Shown: positions 28,733-36,603 of the stretch, piece after piece
Layout: every line of letters begins with the position of its first letter
How positions within the stretch are numbered: the first letter of the stretch is position 1
Assembly: GCA_012841405.1 (NCBI GenBank)
Contig: DUUT01000127.1
Coordinates: forward strand, 1-39,740
Direction: 5' to 3'
Source: Chloroflexota bacterium
GTDB taxonomy: Bacteria > Chloroflexota > Anaerolineae > UBA1429
DNA: 39,740 nucleotides
Position numbers and translations under genes: made by a program
The notes under the pieces: model-generated
Database searches by the model: none
Seen by the model: only the letters and a program-made list of their open reading frames with translations
What the model was told of the DNA's origin: nothing

Positions 28733-31700
28733 ATGGGAGCCATGTTCACCAAGCAGCAGACCCAAATCATCGGCGAGATCGCGCGTCTCGTGCGCGCCTC
28801 CGCCTCATCCCACCCACATGTGAACGACGCCGTATGGCAGCGTTTGGCCGACTTGGTGACCGAGCTCCAGCGGTCATCGCCTTCGGCGCCCCCCAGCGAT
28901 GCGCTGGACGCGGAGCGCCTCCGGGCCACCATCCAGCATGTCGACGCCTCGGTGGCGTACTTGGACCCCGAGTTCAACTTTGTGTACGCCAACCCCACCT
29001 ATGTGGCCGGCTGCGGGCATACGCTCGACGAGCTCTTGGGGCGCAACCACTTTGACCTCTTTCCGAATGCCGAGAACCAGGCGATTTTCGAGCGCGTGCG
29101 CGACACGGGCGAACCCGCCATCTTTGCCGCCAAGCCCTTTGTCTATGCCGACCAGCCCGAGCGTGGCGTCACCTACTGGAACTGGACCCTGGTCCCTGAT
29201 CACGATGCGGACGGGCGGCTGCGCGGCCTCATCTTTTCGCTGCAGGATGTCACCGCGCAGGAGCGCGGCCGCGCCGCTACCCAGCGCTACCTCGAGCGGA
29301 TGAACCGCCTTATCGACGTATCCAAGCAGGTCATGGCGGCGACCACCTCCCACGAGCTCATGCAACGCGTCGTGGATGCCGCTTGCGCGCTGACCGGCGC
29401 ACGCATCGGCGCCGGCGGGTACGGGCTGTGCGACGGACGCTGTCAGCTCACGGTGACAGCACACGCCGACGACCACTCTCCCAGCCCCGTGGATGACGTG
29501 TTCGCCCTCGGGCGTGGCGGCGAACACGTGGCCCTCATGACCGACGCTGTCTCCCTGCGCCTCAGCGAGGCCGAGGTTCAGCTCCACCCTATCTGGGGCA
29601 GACTCGTGAAAGGCGGTCATCCCCTGCGCGGCCTCCTCAGCGCGCGCCTGACGGATGTCACCGGGCAGGCCGTGGGCCTCATCGTGCTGACGGACAAGGC
29701 GGAGGGCGCGTTGGACGCTGAGGACGAGGCCCTGCTCGTGCATCTCGCCACCATCGCCTCCCTGGGGTTGCAGCACATCGCCCAGCGCGCCGAAGCCGAG
29801 CACCACGCCAACGAGATGGCGGCCACGTTTGCCGCCCTGGCCGACGCCGTGGTGGTGCTCGATGCCCAGGGGAACATCACGTGGGCCAATCCGGCGGCCA
29901 CCGCCCTGTTCGGCCGTGACGTCGTCCGCACTGACCGCACCGATCTCGCCCGCCGTCTCGACACCCGCGACGCGGAGGGGCGCCCCATCCCCTTTAGCCA
30001 ACTCCCCTCGTCGCGCCTCCTTCGCGGCGAGTTGATCTCCAAAGAGCGCGTGGCCTTTACCAACAGTGACGGCGAGCGCCGCGTCGCTATCGTATCGGCC
30101 ACGCCGCTGTGGATCGAAGGGGAGCCGGTGGGCGGCGTCGCCACCTGGCACGATATGACCGAGCGCGAAGCGCTGCTGGACCGCCTCAGCCTGGAGCAGA
30201 CGCGCCTCCAGACGATCATTGACAACGTGCCGCAGGGGATCATTGTCGCCGATGCAGCCGCCAATACGATCATGATCAACCCCAGCGTGCGTGCGCTGTC
30301 ACGGCATCCCGAGGACGAGACCATCACCGCGGAACCTACCCTCTATGGGCCCGATGGCACCGTGTGCCGCTGGGAAGACCGCCCGCTGACGCGCTCGGCC
30401 CTCTACGGTGAGATGCTCCACGATGTCGAGATGACACTTCGCTGGCCCGATGGCGCGCAGCGGCACCTGCTCGTGAACAGCGTACCCATCCGCGACGCGG
30501 CCTCGCGGCTAACCGGCGGCGTCGCCGCGATCCAGGACATCAGTGAGCGCAAGAGCGCCGAGCTATCCCTGCGCCGCTACGCCGATGAACAGGCCGCCCT
30601 GTACGCCGTGAGCAGCGCCATCGCCTCGTGGACGGATCCGGATCGTCTGCTGAGCACAGTGCTCGAGGTCGTGCTGCCTATCCTCGACGCGGAGGTCGGT
30701 TGGGTGCTGCTCCCCGGTGCAACCCCGGAGGACCCACCACGGGTGGGTGCCAGCCGCGGCCTGTCAGCAGAGTTTATCGCCGCCACAGAGGCCGAGCCCC
30801 TGGCAGATTGCGTCGCCTGCGCCGCCCTGCTCCGCGACGTAGATGTGGATCTCGAGCCGCAATATGCCGAGAACTGCCCACGCCTCTCGCGCGAGGTGCT
30901 CGCCGCGTCGGGTCTCCATAGCCACGTCGTCATCCCCCTGAAAACGAGCGAGCGCGTGCTGGGCATCCTGAACGTGGGGTGGCGGGAGCCGCACGCCTAC
31001 GGCCCGGCTGAGCGCGCCCTCGCCGACGCGATCGGTCGGCAGGTGGGGCTGGCGCTCTACAACGCCCAGCTCTTCCAGGAGGCGCGCCAGGTCGATCGCC
31101 TCCGGGCGCTCGGTGAACTCGATCAGGAACTGGCCACCACCCTCGAGTCGGCACAGGTGCACGCCGTCGGTCTCCGCCACATGATGAGCGTGCTGCGCGC
31201 CTCCGCGGGAGCGCTGCTGACGGTGCCCTCGTGCGATGGCGATACGCCCACGGAGGTCCTCGCGGCGGACACTGGCGCTTGGTCACCCTGGCGGGCGGAG
31301 CGCGACGCCGCCGCGTCGGCGCGCACCCTCATCGCACGCGCGCGGCGAGCGCGCGATCCCTTCCTGATTTCAGGGACTGAGGCAGCCGCCATCGCCCCGT
31401 GCGGGGGCGCCGCCCAGTGGGGCGCCACGGCCCTGGCTACGCCGGTTCAGGGGAGCGACGGCGCGCTGGCCGTCATCCTCACGGGTCACGAATCCAGCCG
31501 CCCCTTTGGCGATGAGGACCTGCGCGTGGCCCGTGCGGTGGCCTTGCGCCTCGCCCAGGCGGGCGAGAACGCTCGGCTCTACGAGGCCGTCCGCCAGCAA
31601 CGCCAGCAGGTGCGCATCCTGGCGGCGCGCCTCTCCCAAGCGGAGGAGGCGGAGCGCCAGCGCATCGCCCGCGAGTTGCACGATCGCGTCGGCCAGGACC

Positions 31701-32260
31701 TTACGGCGCTCAGCTTTAACCTGAGCATCGTCGGCACCCTGCTGCCCCGCGACACGGAGGACAGCATCATGGCACGCTTGCGCGACTCGATGCGCCTGGT
31801 AGAGCAGACCACCAAGGACATCCGCAATATCATGGCCGAGCTGCGCCCCCTGGTGCTGGATGACTATGGCCTGGTGGCCGGCTTGCAGTGGTACGCCACC
31901 GAGTTTGGCCGCCGCATGGGCATCCGTACGTGCGTCGAGGGGCAGGAGCCCGACCCGCGCTTGGAAAGCAGCATCGAGACGGCGCTCTTTCGCGTGGCCC
32001 AGGAGGCGCTCACCAACGTCGTCAAACACGCACAGGCAAGCCATGTCACCATATCCGTCGCCACGCACAAGGATCGGGTGCGCCTCGTCGTGGCCGATGA
32101 CGGCGTTGGCTTTGACCCCTCCGCGATCCGTGGGCCCAAGGGCGATTCCGGCTGGGGTCTCTTCTCGATGGCGGAGCGGATCGAGGCCGTCGGCGGGCAT
32201 TGCATCGTCGACTCGGCGCCGAACTGCGGCACCCGTATCGTTGCGGAGGTCAACCGATGA
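28733..32260 (+). CDS. PAS/GAF sensor histidine kinase, NarX-like (HisKA_3)
   Basis: An 1175-residue soluble kinase with no membrane segment. Domains in order: PAS (about 66-180), GAF (about 195-355), PAS (about 360-480), PAS (about 485-610), GAF (about 620-775), GAF-like (about 790-945), coiled coil, HisKA_3 with phospho-accepting His983 in RELHDRVGQDL, and HATPase with NVVKHAQA, DDGVGFD and GWGLFSM. The HisKA_3/HATPase pair is typical of NarX/DesK kinases that signal to NarL/LuxR regulators, and such a regulator follows directly with a 4-bp overlap. The start is ATG 28733, although ATG 28742 is possible. The several GAF/PAS domains suggest integration of redox, light or small-molecule cues; the ligand is unknown. 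Confidence 0.93.
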   Translation: MGAMFTKQQTQIIGEIARLVRASASSHPHVNDAVWQRLADLVTELQRSSPSAPPSDALDAERLRATIQHVDASVAYLDPEFNFVYANPTYVAGCGHTLDELLGRNHFDLFPNAENQAIFERVRDTGEPAIFAAKPFVYADQPERGVTYWNWTLVPDHDADGRLRGLIFSLQDVTAQERGRAATQRYLERMNRLIDVSKQVMAATTSHELMQRVVDAACALTGARIGAGGYGLCDGRCQLTVTAHADDHSPSPVDDVFALGRGGEHVALMTDAVSLRLSEAEVQLHPIWGRLVKGGHPLRGLLSARLTDVTGQAVGLIVLTDKAEGALDAEDEALLVHLATIASLGLQHIAQRAEAEHHANEMAATFAALADAVVVLDAQGNITWANPAATALFGRDVVRTDRTDLARRLDTRDAEGRPIPFSQLPSSRLLRGELISKERVAFTNSDGERRVAIVSATPLWIEGEPVGGVATWHDMTEREALLDRLSLEQTRLQTIIDNVPQGIIVADAAANTIMINPSVRALSRHPEDETITAEPTLYGPDGTVCRWEDRPLTRSALYGEMLHDVEMTLRWPDGAQRHLLVNSVPIRDAASRLTGGVAAIQDISERKSAELSLRRYADEQAALYAVSSAIASWTDPDRLLSTVLEVVLPILDAEVGWVLLPGATPEDPPRVGASRGLSAEFIAATEAEPLADCVACAALLRDVDVDLEPQYAENCPRLSREVLAASGLHSHVVIPLKTSERVLGILNVGWREPHAYGPAERALADAIGRQVGLALYNAQLFQEARQVDRLRALGELDQELATTLESAQVHAVGLRHMMSVLRASAGALLTVPSCDGDTPTEVLAADTGAWSPWRAERDAAASARTLIARARRARDPFLISGTEAAAIAPCGGAAQWGATALATPVQGSDGALAVILTGHESSRPFGDEDLRVARAVALRLAQAGENARLYEAVRQQRQQVRILAARLSQAEEAERQRIARELHDRVGQDLTALSFNLSIVGTLLPRDTEDSIMARLRDSMRLVEQTTKDIRNIMAELRPLVLDDYGLVAGLQWYATEFGRRMGIRTCVEGQEPDPRLESSIETALFRVAQEALTNVVKHAQASHVTISVATHKDRVRLVVADDGVGFDPSAIRGPKGDSGWGLFSMAERIEAVGGHCIVDSAPNCGTRIVAEVNR

Positions 32261-32910
32261 CCATCACCATTCTGCTGGCCGACGACCACGCCATCGTCCG
32301 CGAGGGGTTGCGCTTCCTCCTGGAGGCGCAACCCGACATGGAGATCGTCGGCGAGGTCTCGAACGGGCGCGACGCCATCGCAGTGGCCGCTGATCTGCAG
32401 CCCGATGTGGCCATCCTGGATGTCACCATGCCCGGGTTGAACGGCATCGACGCCTGCGAGGCGATCAAGGAGTGCAGCCCAGACACCGAGGTCATTATCC
32501 TATCGATGCACTCGACGACAGAGCACATCTTTCGCGCCCTCCAGGCGGGCGCCCTCGGATACCTGCTCAAAGAATCCGCCCCCCCGCGGGTGGTTGATGC
32601 GGTGCGCGCCGTCCACCGTGGGCAGCGCTTTCTGAGCCCGAGCATCATGGATACCCTGGCCGAGGATTATGTCCACCAACGCAGCATCGCCGATGCCGAT
32701 AGCCCGCTGTCGCGCCTGAGCGCCCGCGAGCGCGAGGTGCTGCAGCTCGTGGTCGAGGGGTGCTCCTCCGCCGAGATCGCGCGCATCGCCCACCTGTCGC
32801 CCAAGACGGTCGAGACGTATCGCAGCCGCCTCATGGCCAAGCTAGGGGTCAGCGACCTCATCTCTCTGGTCAAGTTCGCGATCCAGCACGGCCTCACCAC
32901 GCCCGACTAG
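32257..32910 (+). CDS. NarL/LuxR-family response regulator
   Basis: A 217-residue regulator. The receiver (1-120) has the acidic pair in LLADDHAIVREG, phospho-acceptor Asp in VAILDVTMPG and Lys in YLLKES. The LuxR-type HTH (about 150-212) contains LSAREREVLQLVVEG and LSPKTVETYRSRLMAKLGV. ATG 32257 overlaps the kinase stop (ATGA), with GGAGGT upstream, so the pair is translationally coupled. It is the clear cognate of the large kinase. A diverged, broken relative lies just downstream. Confidence 0.95.
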   Translation: MTITILLADDHAIVREGLRFLLEAQPDMEIVGEVSNGRDAIAVAADLQPDVAILDVTMPGLNGIDACEAIKECSPDTEVIILSMHSTTEHIFRALQAGALGYLLKESAPPRVVDAVRAVHRGQRFLSPSIMDTLAEDYVHQRSIADADSPLSRLSAREREVLQLVVEGCSSAEIARIAHLSPKTVETYRSRLMAKLGVSDLISLVKFAIQHGLTTPD

Positions 32911-32960
32911 GCCGTGTTCTGAAAGCGCACCCGACGTAGAAACGATGTCGCTCCGAGCGA
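32911..32960 (+). repeat. Direct repeat flanking the regulator pseudogene, left copy
   Basis: About 48 bp beginning GCCGTGTT and containing CGTAGAAACGATGTCGC and CCGAGC. It is closely similar to 33505-33552 and begins immediately after the NarL-type stop codon. Confidence 0.8.
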
Positions 32961-33110
32961 CGGCCGCCCCACAAGAGTCAGAACCTCCCGACAGACAGCG
33001 CCCCTCTCCTGTGTCATACTGGGCACCAGGTGCCGTCGCCTGGTTCCCTTGCGTGGGCAAGGGAGCGACGGCTCGCTTGGGCGCCACGATACCCCACCCC
33101 CGGTATTACC

Positions 33111-33500
33111 ATGCCATTACGAGTTTTGTTAGTCAGTGATCATGACGGCGTGCGTGAGAGTCTGCACGCCCTACTCGCCGCTCAGTTCGATCTCTGTGTG
33201 GTCACAGCGCCGACGACGGAAGAGGATTGCCTGCGCGAGGCACTTGCCTGCCTGCCCGATGTGGCGATCATAGTCGGGGGCTCCGCAGTGACCGCCGAAC
33301 GCCTGGTTGCCACCCTCCATCGCGCCCACCCCGATACGGCCATCATCGTCCTCGCCATGCAGGCGGATTGATCCCACGTGCGCGCTGCCCTCGACGCGGG
33401 GGCGCGCGGCTACCTGCTGAAAGAGACGGCCGCTCGCGAGATCCACGGCGCCATTCGCGCCGCGACCGCGGGGCAGACGTACCTCGGCGCACACCTAGCC
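33111..33500 (+). pseudogene. Decayed response-regulator receiver (pseudogene)
   Basis: From ATG 33111 the frame encodes a receiver: LRVLLVSDHDGVRESLHALL, AIIVLAMQAD, then an in-frame TGA (33369-33371), after which the same frame continues with VRAALDAGARGYLLKETAA. It aligns along its length with the NarL-type regulator just upstream, so it is probably an old duplicate. The phospho-acceptor Asp is also lost (VAIIVGGSAV against VAILDVTMPG). The LuxR-type HTH is missing: similarity ends near 33500, where a direct repeat begins. Three independent lesions make a functional product unlikely. Confidence 0.82.
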
Positions 33501-33504
33501 TGCG

Positions 33505-33600
33505 CCGTGTTTCAAAAACGCGCCCTGCGTAGAAACGATGTCGCCCCGAGCACAAGTGAGGGGCCTTGACGCCCTCGACAAGGTTTCTCGCCACGCTCAG
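33505..33600 (+). repeat. Dispersed repeat, copy B (right copy flanking the pseudogene)
   Basis: The first 48 bp match 32911-32960. The part from about 33539 to 33573 matches copy A at 10476-10509 (tgtcgccccgagc, ggggccttgacgc). The repeat continues with ccctcgacaaggtttctcgc, resembling widespread REP-like intergenic repeats. Between here and 33799 I see no gene. Confidence 0.75.
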
Positions 33601-33799
33601 TACGACGCTGTAGCCCTTTTTCCACACACTACCTCGCTGCATCCACCGCCACTGCTCGGCGCTGCGCTCGCTCCCGCGCGGCGAGCCGTCGAAGACCTGG
33701 AGTCCCGGGTCAGAGACTCCCTACAGACGCGGCCGACCGCTTGTGCAAGAATAGGGCATGATCACCCCCCCCATGACAGCCGATAGATGGAGGTGACCC

Positions 33800-33991
33800 A
33801 TGAGACCCCTTCGTCGTGCTCGCACCGTTGCCCTGTTCATGCGCATGACCTCGATGCCGGTACTGTACGCCCTTGCCATGCTACTGCTCCTTGTGATGGG
33901 TACCATCACCATGACGAATAACATCCTCTTCGGCACCCAGCAAAAGCTGATTGTGGAGGCACTCTCCCGTGTGGTTCAGGCAATCCCATGA
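33800..33991 (+). CDS. Small single-pass membrane protein
   Basis: A 63-residue hypothetical protein with a basic N-terminus (RPLRRAR), one strong membrane helix (about 20-41) and a short amphipathic tail. It is supported by an excellent ribosome-binding site (TGGAGGTGA about 5 bp before ATG 33800) more than by homology; I recognise no family. It lies between the pseudogene and the hybrid kinase. The region 33992-34284 holds no gene, only the palindrome and -10 described separately. Confidence 0.55.
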   Translation: MRPLRRARTVALFMRMTSMPVLYALAMLLLLVMGTITMTNNILFGTQQKLIVEALSRVVQAIP

Positions 33992-34210
33992 GGGGTGCCT
34001 CCCAACGAGTAGCCGGTTGTTGCCGGCGCCGGCCATACTCCACCCCTTCATGCCGACGGCCGGGGCGCATTGGCCGGGCGACCCGGCCACAAACCCGTAC
34101 CACTGCCAATCGGTTTGGCGCGCCTGGCCCCCCGCAGGCAGGCTGGTCTGCCCCTCACCCTGAAGCGTCGTCCGTACTCTGGCACGTCCGCACTGGCGCC
34201 CTGATACTAT

Positions 34211-34237
34211 CGTGAGGTGCCCCTCACGTGGTATGAT
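34211..34237 (+). promoter_or_regulatory. Extended -10 with upstream palindrome, hybrid kinase gene
   Basis: CGTGAGG-tgcc-CCTCACG is a perfect 7-bp palindrome (34211-34228) immediately followed by TGG-TATGAT (34229-34237), an extended -10. The palindrome occupies the -35 position, which lacks a sigma-70 match. It could therefore be an operator or activator site (inference). Confidence 0.5.
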
Positions 34238-34284
34238 GGGCACCGTCGAAGGAGACCGTCGCCACAGACCTGGAGGACGACGCG

Positions 34285-36483
34285 ATGATCGCGACCGCCG
34301 ATGCCGGCCGGTGGGTTCCGGACCACGATCTCGAAGCAGAGCTGCGGCAACTCCGGTACGATCTGTTCCGGCCCCTGGTCAGCGCCGTGCTGATCGTCGG
34401 CTGGGGATGGTTCTCGTACGTTGTGCTCCGCGGGTGGGAGCTGGGCAGCGCCACCGTCATCATGGCGATCCTGGGCCTTGCCGCCTACGCCGCAACCAAG
34501 TTGGGCACGCGACGCTACAGGCTGGCCTGCCTCGTGCTGTTGCTGGGCATGGTGGCCACACAGAACATCATCGTGGCCACGCACCCCCAATCCCTCGCGC
34601 CGACCACCGGCGTCCTCATCATCATCGTCGCCAATGCCCTGCTCCAGCCCCACGAGACGGTAGCGGTGGCGGTGCTCGTGTGGGCCAGCAACGCCGCGGT
34701 GCTGGCGCTATTGGCTCGCGGAGGGGTGCCCAGCCACCTCGACTCGATCGTCGACCTGCTGGCGCTCGACACTCTGGCCCTGGCCACCTCCTGGCTGATG
34801 ACACGCCCGTTGCGCACCTCGGTGGCCTGGGCGCTTTCGGGCTGGGCACGGGTCCACCATGCGTTGGAAGAGGTGCGCACCCGCCGGGGGGAACTCTATC
34901 GGGCGCTGCGTACTTTGGAGGAGGCCACCTATCGCATCGAGCGCATGAACAACGAGCTCATCCTGGAGCAGCAGCGCGCCGAGGGTGCGCTGGCAGTCAA
35001 GACGCGCTTTGCCGCCACGGTGAGTCACGAGCTCCGGGGTCCCCTGAACCTGATCCTCGGGTTCTCCCGCCTCATGGCTCTCTCACCGGAGAGCTACGGC
35101 GAGCCGCTCCCTCGTGCCTACCGCGCCGACATCTATACGATCTATCGCAACACCCAGCACATCGTCTCCATGATCGACGACATCCTCGACCTCTCCCAGG
35201 TTGAGGCGCAAAAGCTCACTCTGGTGAAGGATCGTATCGACATCCAGACAGAGGTCGTGGAGCGAGCGCTGGCCGACATCCAGCCCCTCATCGAGCGCAA
35301 GGGGCTGTACCTGCGCCGCGAGGTGACTGGCGATTTGCCGCCCATCCTCGCCGACCCAGTGCGCCTCTACCAGGCCCTCATGAACCTGCTCACCAACGCC
35401 ACGCGTTTCACCGAGCGGGGCGGCATCACGGTGCGGGTGGCGCGCGTCGACGATGCCATCCAGATCAGCGTCCAGGACACCGGCGCTGGCATCCCCGCCG
35501 GCGAGCTCTCCCGCCTCTTCAGAGAGTTCCATCAGGTGCACCAGACGCCCACGCGCGAGTCCCGCGGCACGGGGCTGGGCCTGTGCATCGCCAAGTCCCT
35601 CATCGAGCTGCACGACGGTAGGATCTGGGTCGAGAGCACTGAGGGGGTGGGAACGACGTTCCATTTCGTCGTCCCGCTACAGACAACCGCGTCGCCGGCC
35701 GACGCCCCGGAGGGCAGTGGCGGCCAGCGGCATTCCAAGCACGCCGAGACATGCCTCGTCGTGCACGACGATCCGGCCGCCGTACGCGTCCTCGCCCGCT
35801 ACATCGACGACTATCGCATCGTTGGCCTGCCCGACGCTACGGAGGTGGTAGCGCTGACAGGAGAGCTCTATCCCAGAGCGATCGTGACGACGCCCGAGAT
35901 GGCGGAGCGCATCGAGGGCATGCTGGCTCACCTGCCCCACGCGGTGCCGATCATCAGTTGCCAGCTGCCACGCGTCCGGCAGCAGTTGGATACCGAGATG
36001 GTCGTCAGCTATCTCATCAAGCCCGTGATGGCCGAGGCGCTAATGGCCGTGATGGGCAAGCTGGAACGCGACCCCGAGACGACGGTGCTGTTGGTGGAGG
36101 ACGAGCCGGACGCTGCGCGGCTCCTCGAGCGCATGCTGCTCTCCTTCCCGCGCCCCTATCGCATCCTCAAAGCCCGCGACGGCGTACAGGCCCTCGAGGT
36201 GATGGCCACCGAAACGCCGGACGTCGTGCTCATGGATATCGCCATGCCCGAGATGGATGGCTGGCAGACGATGGAGCGCATGCAGGCCGACGAGCGCCTG
36301 CGCAGCATTCCGGTGATCATCGTCTCGGCGCAGGATACGGCACAGGCCAACTGGGTGATCTCGGCCCCGCTGCAAGTGTGCCACCGCCGCCCCATCGACA
36401 TCGCCCGCGGCGCCGATTGCCTGCGCGCGCTGATGACGTCGCTCGCGCCGCACTATGCCTTCCCGGAGGCGCCGCAGACGTGA
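34285..36483 (+). CDS. Hybrid sensor histidine kinase with two receivers
   Basis: A 732-residue kinase. About five to six membrane helices span residues 28-175, then a coiled coil and HisKA with His248 in VSHELRGPLN. The HATPase has intact NLLTNATRFTE, DTGAGI and GTGLGLCIA. Receiver 1 (about 488-600) begins CLVVHDDPAAV but lacks the phospho-acceptor Asp (RAIVTTPEMAE), so it is probably inert. Receiver 2 (about 607-725) has EDEP and phospho-acceptor Asp651 (VVLMDIAMPEMDG), while the conserved Lys appears as Arg in CHRRPIDIA. ATG 34285 is preceded by TGGAGG. A gene for a partner HPt or output protein is not adjacent, but the convergent receiver fusion is a candidate. Confidence 0.9.
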   Translation: MIATADAGRWVPDHDLEAELRQLRYDLFRPLVSAVLIVGWGWFSYVVLRGWELGSATVIMAILGLAAYAATKLGTRRYRLACLVLLLGMVATQNIIVATHPQSLAPTTGVLIIIVANALLQPHETVAVAVLVWASNAAVLALLARGGVPSHLDSIVDLLALDTLALATSWLMTRPLRTSVAWALSGWARVHHALEEVRTRRGELYRALRTLEEATYRIERMNNELILEQQRAEGALAVKTRFAATVSHELRGPLNLILGFSRLMALSPESYGEPLPRAYRADIYTIYRNTQHIVSMIDDILDLSQVEAQKLTLVKDRIDIQTEVVERALADIQPLIERKGLYLRREVTGDLPPILADPVRLYQALMNLLTNATRFTERGGITVRVARVDDAIQISVQDTGAGIPAGELSRLFREFHQVHQTPTRESRGTGLGLCIAKSLIELHDGRIWVESTEGVGTTFHFVVPLQTTASPADAPEGSGGQRHSKHAETCLVVHDDPAAVRVLARYIDDYRIVGLPDATEVVALTGELYPRAIVTTPEMAERIEGMLAHLPHAVPIISCQLPRVRQQLDTEMVVSYLIKPVMAEALMAVMGKLERDPETTVLLVEDEPDAARLLERMLLSFPRPYRILKARDGVQALEVMATETPDVVLMDIAMPEMDGWQTMERMQADERLRSIPVIIVSAQDTAQANWVISAPLQVCHRRPIDIARGADCLRALMTSLAPHYAFPEAPQT

Positions 36484-36496
36484 GGGCGGTGCACGC

Positions 36497-36530
36497 CACC
36501 CCGTCGTCCCGAGCGAAGCGAGCACCTTGA
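36497..36530 (+). repeat. Dispersed repeat, copy D (partial)
   Basis: CCGTCGTCCCGAGCGAAGCG and the following GAGCACCTTGA match the core of copies A and B. It lies in the convergent gap between the hybrid kinase and the HTH/receiver gene. CGAGCGAAGCGAG is the usual core of REP-like intergenic repeats. Confidence 0.6.
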
Positions 36531-36603
36531 TTCCCATGACCGCGCTACTCAATGCATCAAGGCGTCGCGGCGCGGGCTGAGGCAGGGGTGTTGGGCGCGG
36601 CTC

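Noticed and set aside
33369-33371. In-frame TGA in the receiver as selenocysteine or a recoded codon
   Set aside because: The receiver also lacks its phospho-Asp and HTH, and no selenocysteine-type element or homologous Cys position is apparent. Simple decay explains it.
33951-34163. 70-residue frame after the small membrane protein
   Set aside because: It starts inside the preceding gene with no ribosome-binding site and has no recognisable composition or motif.
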